A DNA stretch of 64,000 nucleotides from Corynebacterium sp. HMSC074A01 (GTDB taxonomy: Bacteria; Actinomycetota; Actinomycetes; Mycobacteriales; Mycobacteriaceae): NCBI RefSeq assembly GCF_001831515.1, contig NZ_KV825628.1:45584-109583 (forward strand). Reading direction: 5' to 3'. Positions 54,610 through 62,155 of the stretch are shown in pieces. Within the stretch, counting starts at the first letter, position 1, and every line of letters begins with the position of its first letter. The notes under the pieces are model-generated. The model ran no database searches and was not told the DNA's origin. It was given only the letters and a program-made list of their open reading frames with translations. Both the position numbers and the translations under genes were made by a program.

Positions 54610-56643
54610 CTACTGCGCCTGCAGCACAAACGGTTTCGCTTCCGGGCTCGGCGGAATGTTCTCGCGGTTGAGCAGCCACGCCGCGATCTCCTTGAACACC
54701 GGGGCCGCGGACTGGCCGCCACCGCCGCCCTCGAGCGGGCCGCGCTGCGGCTCATCCAGCATGATGGCGACGACGAAACGCGGATCGTCCGCAGGTGCCA
54801 CACCCGCAAACGTAATCCAGTACCGGCTTTGCGAGTACGCGCCGGTGTCCTCGTCGACCTTCTGCGCCGTGCCGGTCTTGCCGGACAGCTGGTAGCCCTC
54901 GATGCTGTTGCCCTGCGCGGTGCCGTTCTGGATCCCGTTCGGGTCCTCCTGGAAGGTCGCGCGGAACATATCGACGGTCGTGCGCGCCGTCTCCGGGCTG
55001 ACCACCCGGGTCGTCGCCGGCTCCTGCTGGTCGAGCTCCTCGCCGTCCGGGCCGGTAATGCGCGAGATGATGCGCGGTTCGATGCGTTCGCCGCCGTTAG
55101 CCAGCGTCTGGAACACGCTGGCCATCTGCAGCGCCGTCCAGCTCATCCCCTGCCCGATCGGCAGGTTGGCGAAGGTGCCGCCCGACCACTGCTCGAGCAC
55201 CGGCAGGATGCCCGCCGACTCGTTCGGTAGCTCAATGCCGGTGGTTTTGCCCAGGCCGAAGCGCTGCAGGTAGTCCCAGAAGCGCTCCTCGCCAAGCCGC
55301 TGCGCCAGCTGCAGGGTGCCCACGTTCGAGGACTTACCGAAGATGCCGGCTGTGGTGTACGGCAGGTCGCCGTGCTCCCAGGCATCGGCGACGGTCACGC
55401 CCGCCATGTCGATGGAGCCGGGCACGTTGTGCACCTCCTCCGGGTTCGTCGTGCCCTCCTCGATGGAGGCGGCCGCCGTGATGACCTTGGCCACCGAGCC
55501 AGGCTCGAAGGGGTGGGAGATGGCGTTGTTTTCAAAGTCGCGGCCTTCCGCGAGCTGCTTCTCGACGTCGCCGTTCGGGTCAATCGTGCCCGTATTCGCC
55601 ATCGCCAGCACTTCCCCGGTGCGCGCGTCGAGCACCACCGCCTCGGCACCCTTCGCCTGCGAATTCGCCTTCGCCTGCTCGATGGTCTGCTGCACGTAGG
55701 TCTGGAGGTCTAGATCGATGGTCAGCTCTACTTCCGAGCCGTCGACGGCGGGCACCACGTCGCGCAGCGTCCCGGGGATAGACATGCCCAGGCCGGAGAC
55801 ATCTTCGGTGGAGCGGCCGTTAATGCCGGTGAGCACCGCGTCACTCGAGGCCTCCAAGCCGAACTGGCCTTGGCCGTCCATGGAGACCTTGCCCACGATG
55901 TTCTCCCCGATCGCGCCGTTGGGGTACTTGCGGATGTCCTGGTGATCCGCCGCCAGGCCCTGGAACGTGCGGGCCAGGCCCATCGCCACGTCCGGGTCGA
56001 CGTTGCGCACCAGCACCTCGTAGTTGGTGTCGGCGTGCAGCTTCTCGTAGATGTCCTTCGAGCTGACCGCGCCGATCTTGCGCTCCTCGTTGTCTTTCGC
56101 GTCGGTGACTTTCGCGCCGGAGCCGCCGTCGGCGTCGATCTCGGCGAGCGCCCGGTCGAGGACCTCCATGCGGGTCTCGTCCTCGCCCGCCTCCGGCAGC
56201 ACGTAGTCATTGCCGATGATCACGGGGATGGAGTTGGCCATCTTGCGCAGGTAGTCCTCCACGCGCGCGTCGAGCTGCGCTTCGATGCTCCCAACGGAGA
56301 CACCGTCTTTACGCATCTGACTCGTCATCAGGTCCGCGACCTCGCCGCGCAGCATCTTCGGCGAAATAGTCAGCGAGCGCGCCTGCATGGTGTAGGCGAG
56401 CTGGTTGCCCTCGCGGTCGACCACCTGGCCGCGGCGGGCCGGGTCGACGTAGACGCGCGTGCGCTGGGTCTGCGCCTGCTCGCGCAGCTCCGGCCCCCAC
56501 ACCACCTGGACCCACGCGAGCCGTCCGATGAGTATCACGGCCACCACGATCACCACGGTCACCACGATGCCCACCCGCGAGTTGGTGATCTGGCGCTTGG
56601 ACCGCGCCGTCTCACGTGGCCCTCGCGACCCCGAATCCACCAC
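54610..56643 (-). CDS. ftsI: septal transpeptidase FtsI (class B penicillin-binding protein)
   Basis: The product has 677 residues, starting at GTG with AAGGAG five bases upstream. One membrane helix (about 25-45) is followed by a pedestal domain and the transpeptidase domain. Active-site motifs are FEPGSVAK (Ser near 381 and Lys), SSN (near 436) and SGKTGTAQ (near 588). It crosslinks the septal wall with FtsW as partner polymerase and is a beta-lactam target. It has no PASTA repeats. It follows the ftsL-like gene by 54 bp. Confidence 0.96.
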   Translation of the reverse strand: MVDSGSRGPRETARSKRQITNSRVGIVVTVVIVVAVILIGRLAWVQVVWGPELREQAQTQRTRVYVDPARRGQVVDREGNQLAYTMQARSLTISPKMLRGEVADLMTSQMRKDGVSVGSIEAQLDARVEDYLRKMANSIPVIIGNDYVLPEAGEDETRMEVLDRALAEIDADGGSGAKVTDAKDNEERKIGAVSSKDIYEKLHADTNYEVLVRNVDPDVAMGLARTFQGLAADHQDIRKYPNGAIGENIVGKVSMDGQGQFGLEASSDAVLTGINGRSTEDVSGLGMSIPGTLRDVVPAVDGSEVELTIDLDLQTYVQQTIEQAKANSQAKGAEAVVLDARTGEVLAMANTGTIDPNGDVEKQLAEGRDFENNAISHPFEPGSVAKVITAAASIEEGTTNPEEVHNVPGSIDMAGVTVADAWEHGDLPYTTAGIFGKSSNVGTLQLAQRLGEERFWDYLQRFGLGKTTGIELPNESAGILPVLEQWSGGTFANLPIGQGMSWTALQMASVFQTLANGGERIEPRIISRITGPDGEELDQQEPATTRVVSPETARTTVDMFRATFQEDPNGIQNGTAQGNSIEGYQLSGKTGTAQKVDEDTGAYSQSRYWITFAGVAPADDPRFVVAIMLDEPQRGPLEGGGGGQSAAPVFKEIAAWLLNRENIPPSPEAKPFVLQAQ

Positions 56644-56697
56644 GTGTACTCCTTCTATGTGTGCTGTGTCCGCTCCTGCGGATGCAGGTACCTCATC

Positions 56698-57378
56698 TTA
56701 GAAGTTCGAGGCGACATTTGGTTGGTACGGCGCGACATTATCGAGCCGCTGCGCGGGCGCCGGCCGTCGGTCGTTGCCGCCCGGGGTTGCGGTGAGCGAA
56801 TCGCCGATCTCATCGGTGGCTTTCCTATCGCTCGAGGCGCGCCCGGCGTCGGCTTGCGCGCTGTTGACGTCGATGACCTTCGCGTTGGCCTCCGGGTTGA
56901 AATCCCGGCGGATGTGGGTCGCCCCGTTGTCGGTCACGTCCACGATGCCGGGCTGCGAAGCCACGAGCATGCCCTGCTCGGAAGCGCGCTGCGCCAGCTC
57001 CGCTGAGGAGCGGCGCTGCTCCAGGTCGCGGTTGAGCGTCTCCACCTCGGCCGCCAGCTGCCGCTCCTGCTTCTGCAGGTCCTGAATGCTAAACGACTGC
57101 GACGTCGCCAGCCCCGACAGCCCCATCGCGGTAAGCACACCGGCGATCAGCAGCGGCACGCCAATCGACGACACCTTGGAGAAGCGGTGCGGCGCATCAG
57201 TCACCCGCGCCTCGGCGACGCGCCGGCCGCGCACCGAAACGACCTGGCTCGAGCCGAGCCGTCCGCGCGCCTTTTCGTGCGGCACGTGCGGCCGCGCCAC
57301 CCGCGTGCGCTCAGGGTGCCGGCGGGGCCGGGTGAGCGTGCTTGTCGACGCCACCGCGTTGAAGTCTCGTGCTCCCAT
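56698..57378 (-). CDS. ftsL: FtsL-like divisome protein
   Basis: The product has 226 residues. A basic cytoplasmic tail (1-65) is followed by one membrane helix (72-92, IGVPLLIAGVLTAMGLSGLA), a coiled coil (97-133, rich in Gln, Glu, Leu) and a disordered C-terminus (about 140-226). No sequence match to E. coli FtsL is obvious, but size, topology and the position between rsmH and ftsI are those of actinobacterial FtsL. It would form the FtsQLB-type complex that activates FtsWI. The long C-terminal tail is not typical of short bacterial FtsL proteins. Confidence 0.8.
   Translation of the reverse strand: MGARDFNAVASTSTLTRPRRHPERTRVARPHVPHEKARGRLGSSQVVSVRGRRVAEARVTDAPHRFSKVSSIGVPLLIAGVLTAMGLSGLATSQSFSIQDLQKQERQLAAEVETLNRDLEQRRSSAELAQRASEQGMLVASQPGIVDVTDNGATHIRRDFNPEANAKVIDVNSAQADAGRASSDRKATDEIGDSLTATPGGNDRRPAPAQRLDNVAPYQPNVASNF
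57340..57352 (+). repeat. 13-mer copy GCTTNTCGACGCC (N=G)
   Basis: Exact copy, antisense to the ftsL-like gene, which reads ASTS here. Confidence 0.9.
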
Positions 57379-57408
57379 AGTTTCTTGCGTCCTTTTCGGC
57401 CAGGTGTG

Positions 57409-58386
57409 TTATGCGGACAGTTTCTCTATTCCCCGCACCCTGACGGGCGCGGCGCGCGGGTTGCGCTCAATTTCTTCTTTCGACGCCTGCTCCGCCCCGT
57501 GCGTAATCAGGGCGAACTTCGCCTCGGTGCCGGGCAAGTCCATCGGCAGCCCCGGCGGCGTTTTCGAGGTAGTCAGCTCGCGCAGCGCGGACTTGATGAT
57601 CTTGTCCTCGTGCGACTGGTAGCTCATGAACACCACCCGCCCGCCGACGGCAAGCAGGTCCGTGATCACCGGGATGACGTTCCGGATCGCATCCAGCTCG
57701 CCGTTGACCTCCACGCGCAGCGCCTGGAACGTGCGCTTCGCGGGGTGCCCGCCGGTGCGCCTGGTCGCCGCCGGGATCGTGTCGTAGAGCAGCTCGACCA
57801 GGCGCGCACTCGTCGTAAATGGCTCACGCTCCCGCTCTTTGACCACCGCCGCAGCAATCTTGCCCGCGAACCGCTCATCCCCGTAGGTCTTGAGCACGTG
57901 CGCAAGCTCGCCGTGGCTGTAGGTGTTTAACACCTCCGCCGCGGTAATCCCGCGGGTCGGATCCATCCGCATATCCAGCGGCGCGTCCACGCGGTACGCA
58001 AAACCGCGCTCAGCCTGATCCAGCTGCATCGACGACACGCCAAGGTCAAACAGCGCCCCGGCCACGCCATTAGCGCGGACCAAGTCGAAGGCCTCCCCCT
58101 CGGCGGCGGCGATGGCTTCGCCCATCTCGTCGAAGCGCGCCTGCACCGCGGCGAAACGGTCGCCAAACGGCGCGAGCCGCTCGGTCGCCTCCGCGAGCGC
58201 ATTCGGATCACGGTCGACGCCAATCACCCGTGCGCCGGGGAACGTGGTGAGGAAGTGCTCGGTGTGTCCGCCGGCGCCGAGTGTGGCGTCGATAAGCACA
58301 GCATCAGTGCCCACCGCCGGGGCGAGCAACTCGGCCATCCGCTCACGCATCACTGGCACATGCCCGTGCATCTGCTGATTCGTCAC
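57409..58386 (-). CDS. rsmH: 16S rRNA m4C1402 methyltransferase RsmH (MraW)
   Basis: The product has 325 residues. The AdoMet motif is [44 protein letters not shown] and [10 protein letters not shown] are RsmH hallmarks, as is [20 protein letters not shown]. It methylates N4 of C1402 in the decoding centre of 16S rRNA. It is the second gene of the dcw cluster as in most bacteria, 181 bp after mraZ, and carries a copy of the 13-mer repeat at VLIDA. The length is normal. Confidence 0.96.
   Translation of the reverse strand: MTNQQMHGHVPVMRERMAELLAPAVGTDAVLIDATLGAGGHTEHFLTTFPGARVIGVDRDPNALAEATERLAPFGDRFAAVQARFDEMGEAIAAAEGEAFDLVRANGVAGALFDLGVSSMQLDQAERGFAYRVDAPLDMRMDPTRGITAAEVLNTYSHGELAHVLKTYGDERFAGKIAAAVVKEREREPFTTSARLVELLYDTIPAATRRTGGHPAKRTFQALRVEVNGELDAIRNVIPVITDLLAVGGRVVFMSYQSHEDKIIKSALRELTTSKTPPGLPMDLPGTEAKFALITHGAEQASKEEIERNPRAAPVRVRGIEKLSA
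58285..58297 (-). repeat. 13-mer copy GCTTNTCGACGCC (N=A)
   Basis: Exact copy inside rsmH, read as LIDA in the AdoMet motif. Confidence 0.9.
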
Positions 58387-58468
58387 CCGAGGAACCTCCC
58401 TCCGTCACACTTGCCGCTTCCTTCACACTCACACAAGGGGAGCGCATAGAGCCCTGCCCGGGGCGGCT

Positions 58469-58497
58469 GTTCTGATGTCGGGGAAGTACACCAGAAC
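58469..58497. repeat. inverted repeat in the mraZ-rsmH spacer
   Basis: GTTCTGATGT and ACACCAGAAC pair over 10 bp (one G-T) across a nine-base loop, about 70 bp downstream of the mraZ stop on the minus strand. There is no T-tract. It may be an RNA-processing or attenuation element between mraZ and rsmH. Confidence 0.5.
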
Positions 58498-58567
58498 GCT
58501 CCACGCCCCAGACAGAGTCCGTACACGCTCTCCGTCAGTAGTCACGCCCACTGCCGGGGAGTCAGCC

Positions 58568-59002
58568 CTACAGCAGACCGGAGAGAATGTCGTCATCATC
58601 CGCCGCCGAGAAAGCGGCTTCAGTCTCTTCTTGGTACTGAGCCCACGACTCAGCGTCCCAAATCTCGAGAAAATCCACCGAACCAATCACCACGCACTCC
58701 TTAGTCAGGGAGGCGTACTCCCGGTGCGCCGGCGACAACGTAATACGGCCGGACCCATCCAACGTCTGCTCATCCGCACTGGCAGCCAGGTTACGAATAA
58801 ACGCGCGCGCCTTCGGGTTCGTCCGGGACGCCGCCGCAGCCTTTCTGGCCCTGGCGGTGAACTCCTCCCGCGGGTATACCGCGAGCGAATGATCCTGCCC
58901 CTTCGTCACCATCAGCCCGTCCGCAAGCCCCTCACGGAACTTCGCGGGCAGCGTCAAGCGACCTTTGTCGTCCAGCTTGGGAGTGTAGGTTCCCAGAAAC
59001 AT
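58568..59002 (-). CDS. mraZ: transcriptional regulator MraZ
   Basis: The product has 144 residues from the ATG at 59002 ([16 protein letters not shown]), which is the standard MraZ N-terminus; a longer frame to 59143 would run over the operator boxes. Two SpoVT/AbrB-type half-domains are seen: residues 5-45 ([19 protein letters not shown]) and 80-125 ([19 protein letters not shown]). MraZ forms rings and represses the dcw operon by binding repeated TGGGN boxes; three lie about 110-130 bp upstream. In C. glutamicum mraZ mRNA level is tied to division through RNase III cleavage and ftsEX control. Confidence 0.95.
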   Translation of the reverse strand: MFLGTYTPKLDDKGRLTLPAKFREGLADGLMVTKGQDHSLAVYPREEFTARARKAAAASRTNPKARAFIRNLAASADEQTLDGSGRITLSPAHREYASLTKECVVIGSVDFLEIWDAESWAQYQEETEAAFSAADDDDILSGLL

Positions 59003-59108
59003 CCGGCGACCCACCTTCCCTTCACCTTCGGAATCGGCTCTGAAATTTTCTCTACGGCGATTCGCGCCGCACACGTAGTCAAGATGTACGCCACTGCTCG
59101 CCGCTACG

Positions 59109-59133
59109 CCCCACCTTAACCCACTTTGCCCCA
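59109..59133 (-). promoter_or_regulatory. MraZ-box array, three TGGGN boxes at 10-bp spacing
   Basis: On the minus strand TGGGG, TGGGT and TGGGG (59129-59133, 59119-59123, 59109-59113) repeat every 10 bp, one helical turn, as in known MraZ operators. A weaker TGGCG lies nine bases further upstream. The boxes lie about 107 bp before the mraZ ATG. No clear -10 box could be assigned. The rest of the 390-bp gap holds no gene. Confidence 0.8.
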
Positions 59134-59342
59134 CAAACGCCACACTACGGGCGAACTTTCCGCGTTTGATTGTTGTTTTCGCAGGTAGATTGAGAGTTTT
59201 TTGGTGGGGAGAAATCCCCTAAGCGCGGGCAAAGAGCGCGGTTGTCGACGGCGCAGACGACGGGTTTCGGGGCGTACACACGCGAGGTCGCCCGCCCCAG
59301 GGGGCACGGGTGGGTGAAAGTGGGGAATTTCGGGCGGGCACG

Positions 59343-59373
59343 AAAAAAGCGCACCCCCTACGCGGGGATGCGC
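59343..59373 (-). terminator. rho-independent terminator of the DUF3040 gene
   Basis: On the minus strand GCGCATCCCC and GGGGGTGCGC pair, followed by TTTTTT. It lies 20 bp after the stop at 59393 and isolates the DUF3040 transcript from the dcw operon. Confidence 0.9.
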
Positions 59374-59392
59374 TGTGTTTTACAAAAAGGCG

Positions 59393-59782
59393 TTACTGAC
59401 GGTCCTCGAAACGACGCCGGAAGCTCTCCTCCAACGAAGCGCCACGCTGCGAGCGCTGCTTCGCGCCGCGCTGCGGCTGCACGTGCGCGGTCGGGGTCGA
59501 CGGGGTGCGCAGCGCCATGACTCCGCCCGCCATCATCACGCCGAAGCCGACGATGCTCAGCGCCACCATCCACACGCTCACCGAGGCGAGCGCTACCCCG
59601 CCCAGCAGCAGCACGAGGCCGAGCACCATGAGCGCCACGCTGCGGAGCGTGAGCTTGCCCGCCGGGTGCTCGCCGCCAAAGCTCACCTCTTGCGCTACGG
59701 AGCTCCCGAACTTCGGATCCTCGGCGAGGAGCGATTGCTCAATCTCGCGGAGTGCGCGCTGTTCCTGTTCAGAAAGAGACAA
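59393..59782 (-). CDS. DUF3040 family membrane protein
   Basis: The product has 129 residues. The N-terminal SLSEQEQRALREIEQSLLAEDPKF motif is the signature of DUF3040, an actinobacterial family. Two membrane helices follow (about 47-67 and 70-90), with a basic, Gln/Arg-rich tail. Members are often encoded near dcw genes; their function is unknown. The gene has its own terminator. Confidence 0.88.
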   Translation of the reverse strand: MSLSEQEQRALREIEQSLLAEDPKFGSSVAQEVSFGGEHPAGKLTLRSVALMVLGLVLLLGGVALASVSVWMVALSIVGFGVMMAGGVMALRTPSTPTAHVQPQRGAKQRSQRGASLEESFRRRFEDRQ

Positions 59783-59885
59783 TGGTTCACTCTCCAGCTA
59801 CCCGACGGACATTCTTACTTATACAACGGTCATCCTACCCAGTTTGTTCCCGCCGCTGAATTCTTTTGCGCAAAACCTTTCCCAC

Positions 59886-60329
59886 CTACGCAACCAGCGG
59901 GGCACCGGTGCCGAAATCGGGTCGCGCAAACTCGTAGAAGCGCTCGGCCTCACCCAGCAGTTCCGCCACGCGGGCCGCCGGAACCTCGCGCTGGATCCCC
60001 GAGGCGACGCGCCCCCGCAGCGCAGAATACTGGCGAAATGTGCCCGCCCAGCGCTTGCCGTCCGCGCCGGTGATGGCGAGCTTGTCCCACGCGCTGGTGG
60101 GCAGCCGCCTCCTTTTCCGTATCGCCGGCGCGGTCGCGCACACCGCACCCGCGATCCGTAGCGCGGCAAGGTAGGCCTGTTCTAACGCGATATCTTCGCG
60201 GCCCGCCTCGAGTTCCTCGTGCGCCTGGGCAAGGAATCCGTCGGCGGCGGCGAGGAAGCGATCCCGCTTGCCTTCCGCCGAGCTGGCGCGGGAGACGGTG
60301 GCAGAGACGACGCTGGTGTTGGTGTGCAT
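59886..60329 (-). CDS. SAV_6107-like HEPN-domain protein
   Basis: The product has 147 residues from the ATG at 60329, with AAGGAG upstream; the frame to 60398 lacks family likeness. The protein is helical and Ala/Glu-rich: RDRFLAAADGFLAQAHEELE, IALEQAYLAALRIAGAVCA, then ELLGEAERFYEFARP. This pattern matches the actinobacterial SAV_6107 family of HEPN-like proteins. HEPN domains often bind or cleave RNA, but no RxxxxH-type catalytic motif is evident here. It is divergent from the GNAT gene. Confidence 0.75.
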   Translation of the reverse strand: MHTNTSVVSATVSRASSAEGKRDRFLAAADGFLAQAHEELEAGREDIALEQAYLAALRIAGAVCATAPAIRKRRRLPTSAWDKLAITGADGKRWAGTFRQYSALRGRVASGIQREVPAARVAELLGEAERFYEFARPDFGTGAPLVA

Positions 60330-60457
60330 GGTTGTGCTCCTTCTGTAGTTTGTGTTGCCCCAAACTTTAGGAACACGACCGAACATCACCCCACACACTT
60401 TCGATCACGTGTTCTAACTTGCCGATTCTTCCCCGCCCCACGCGCAGCCGTGGTTCC

Positions 60458-61024
60458 ATGGAAAGCGTGACCGTCACTATCCGCCGCCTCAGCGCTGCCG
60501 AGTTCAGCCAGCTCGCGCCACAGCTCGTGGACATCTACCTCGACGCCATGGACTACCCGCGCACCATCCGCTCCGAGCGGATCCGCGTCTGGCGCCGCGA
60601 CGTGACCACCCCGGGCTTCGAAGCCTTCGCGGCAATCGAAGGCACACGCATCCTCGGCGTCGCCTACGGCTTCCTCGGCCAGAGGGAGCGCTGGTGGGAC
60701 CGCCAGCTCATCCGCGCGCTGCGCGAAAACAACCGCCTCGACGACACCGCCCGCGAGATGCTGCGCAGCTACTTCGAGATCGCCGAAGTCCACGTCTCCC
60801 CCGCCGCGCAGTCCCGCGGCATTGGCACGCGACTTCTGCGCTCGCTTCTCGACGCCGCGCCCGCCCACTGGGCACTCCTGTCCACCCCCGAAGCGCCCGG
60901 GGAAGCCAACGGGGCCTTCCGCCTCTACCGCGCCTTCGGCTTTGCAGACCTCGCCCGCAACTTCTACTACTCCGGCGACCCACGCCCGTTTGCCATCTTG
61001 GGACGCCGCCTGCCCTGTGGGTAA
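60458..61024 (+). CDS. GNAT family N-acetyltransferase
   Basis: The product has 188 residues from the ATG at 60458; the upstream ATG at 60419 is also possible, and no ribosome-binding site decides between them. The acetyl-CoA loop is VSPAAQSRGIGTRLLRSLLD, followed by GFRLYRAFGF-like text (AFRLYRAFGFADLARN). These are the core of the GNAT fold. The acceptor substrate is unknown. It is 39 bp upstream of idsA. Confidence 0.85.
   Translation: MESVTVTIRRLSAAEFSQLAPQLVDIYLDAMDYPRTIRSERIRVWRRDVTTPGFEAFAAIEGTRILGVAYGFLGQRERWWDRQLIRALRENNRLDDTAREMLRSYFEIAEVHVSPAAQSRGIGTRLLRSLLDAAPAHWALLSTPEAPGEANGAFRLYRAFGFADLARNFYYSGDPRPFAILGRRLPCG
60844..60856 (+). repeat. 13-mer copy GCTTNTCGACGCC (N=C)
   Basis: Exact copy inside the GNAT gene, read as LLDA. 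Confidence 0.9.
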
Positions 61025-61063
61025 CCTGGGGCAGAAGATCTACCTCAGCAAAGGAGCCCCACC

Positions 61064-62155
61064 GTGGCCACAAGGCACACCTCACTCGAGACGATCCCGG
61101 CAGCAGTCGAAGCACAGCTGCGCGAATTCTTTGCCGACCAGCGCGACACGGTGAGCCGCATCGGGGCACCCGTGTCCAACTCCGTGGGCTACCTGGAGCG
61201 CTTCGTGCTTGGCGGCGGCAAGCGCATCCGCCCGCTCTACGGCTGGGCAGGCTTCGTCGGCGGGGGCGGTCTCGATCGCACCGACGAGGACCCGGTCGCC
61301 GTGCTGCGCGCTGTCAGCTCGCTCGAGTTCATCCAGGCCTGCGCGCTTGTCCACGACGACATCATCGACGCCTCCGATACCCGCCGCGGAAACCCCACCG
61401 TCCACCGCGCCGTCGAGGCCGCGCACCGCGAAGCGGGCCGGCGCGGCGACGCCGCCGAGTTCGGCCGCAACGCCGCCATCCTCATCGGCGACCTCGCACT
61501 CGTCTGGGCCGAGGACATGTGGCGCTACTCAGGCGTCAGCGCCGCCGCCTTAGCGCGCGCCGCCGAGGCCTGGCGCGGCATGCGCACCGAGGTCATCGGC
61601 GGCCAGCTCCTCGACATCATGCTGGAGGGCGAGGGCAGCGAGTCGATCGAACTGGCTGATCGCGTCAACCGCTTCAAGACCGCCGCCTACACCATCGAGC
61701 GCCCCCTCCACTTAGGTGCCGCGCTCGCCGACGCGTCGCAGGCCACCATCGACGCGTTCCGCGGCTACGGGCGCGACATCGGCATCGCCTACCAGCTGCG
61801 CGACGACATCCTCGGTGTTTTCGGCGACTCCGCGATTACCGGCAAGCCCGCCGGTGACGACATCCGCGAGGGCAAGCGCACCGTGCTCTATGCCACCGCG
61901 CTCGAACTCCTCGACGACTCCGACCCTGCCGCCGCCGCAGAGCTGCGCGCCGGCATCGGCACCGCGACCGCGCCGCAGGAGCTCGCGCGGCTGGCGGAGG
62001 TGATTGCGGAAAGTGGGGCGCGGGCGGGCGTCGAGAAGCGAATCGAAGCACTGACTGCCTCGGGCCTGGCGCACCTCGAGCGAGCGGAGATCGACGCCGA
62101 CGTTGCCGACACGCTGCGCCAGCTCGCAATCCGCTCCACCGAACGGCGCGCCTAA
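61064..62155 (+). CDS. idsA: geranylgeranyl diphosphate synthase (trans-polyprenyl synthetase)
   Basis: The product has 363 residues, starting at GTG with AAAGGAG seven bases upstream. FARM is LVHDDIIDASDTRRG (DDxxD) and SARM is YQLRDDILGVFGD (DDxxG). GGGKRIRPLYGWAG is the IPP-binding N-terminal segment. In Corynebacterium the equivalent, IdsA, makes geranylgeranyl diphosphate for polyprenyl carriers, menaquinone and carotenoids. The stop overlaps the ATG of the next gene, so translation is coupled. Product length here is inferred from context, not from the residue before FARM. Confidence 0.9.
   Translation: MATRHTSLETIPAAVEAQLREFFADQRDTVSRIGAPVSNSVGYLERFVLGGGKRIRPLYGWAGFVGGGGLDRTDEDPVAVLRAVSSLEFIQACALVHDDIIDASDTRRGNPTVHRAVEAAHREAGRRGDAAEFGRNAAILIGDLALVWAEDMWRYSGVSAAALARAAEAWRGMRTEVIGGQLLDIMLEGEGSESIELADRVNRFKTAAYTIERPLHLGAALADASQATIDAFRGYGRDIGIAYQLRDDILGVFGDSAITGKPAGDDIREGKRTVLYATALELLDDSDPAAAAELRAGIGTATAPQELARLAEVIAESGARAGVEKRIEALTASGLAHLERAEIDADVADTLRQLAIRSTERRA
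62027..62039 (-). repeat. 13-mer copy GCTTNTCGACGCC (N=C)
   Basis: Exact copy on the minus strand, antisense to idsA, which reads GVEK here. Confidence 0.9.

Noticed and set aside
59003..59143. N-terminal extension of mraZ
   Set aside because: It would run through the TGGGN boxes, and MraZ proteins start MFLG-type.
284..62039. The 13-mer as a parS or Chi-like known site
   Set aside because: It does not match the parS palindrome TGTTTCACGTGAAACA, and parS sites cluster near the origin; it also occurs on both strands here.
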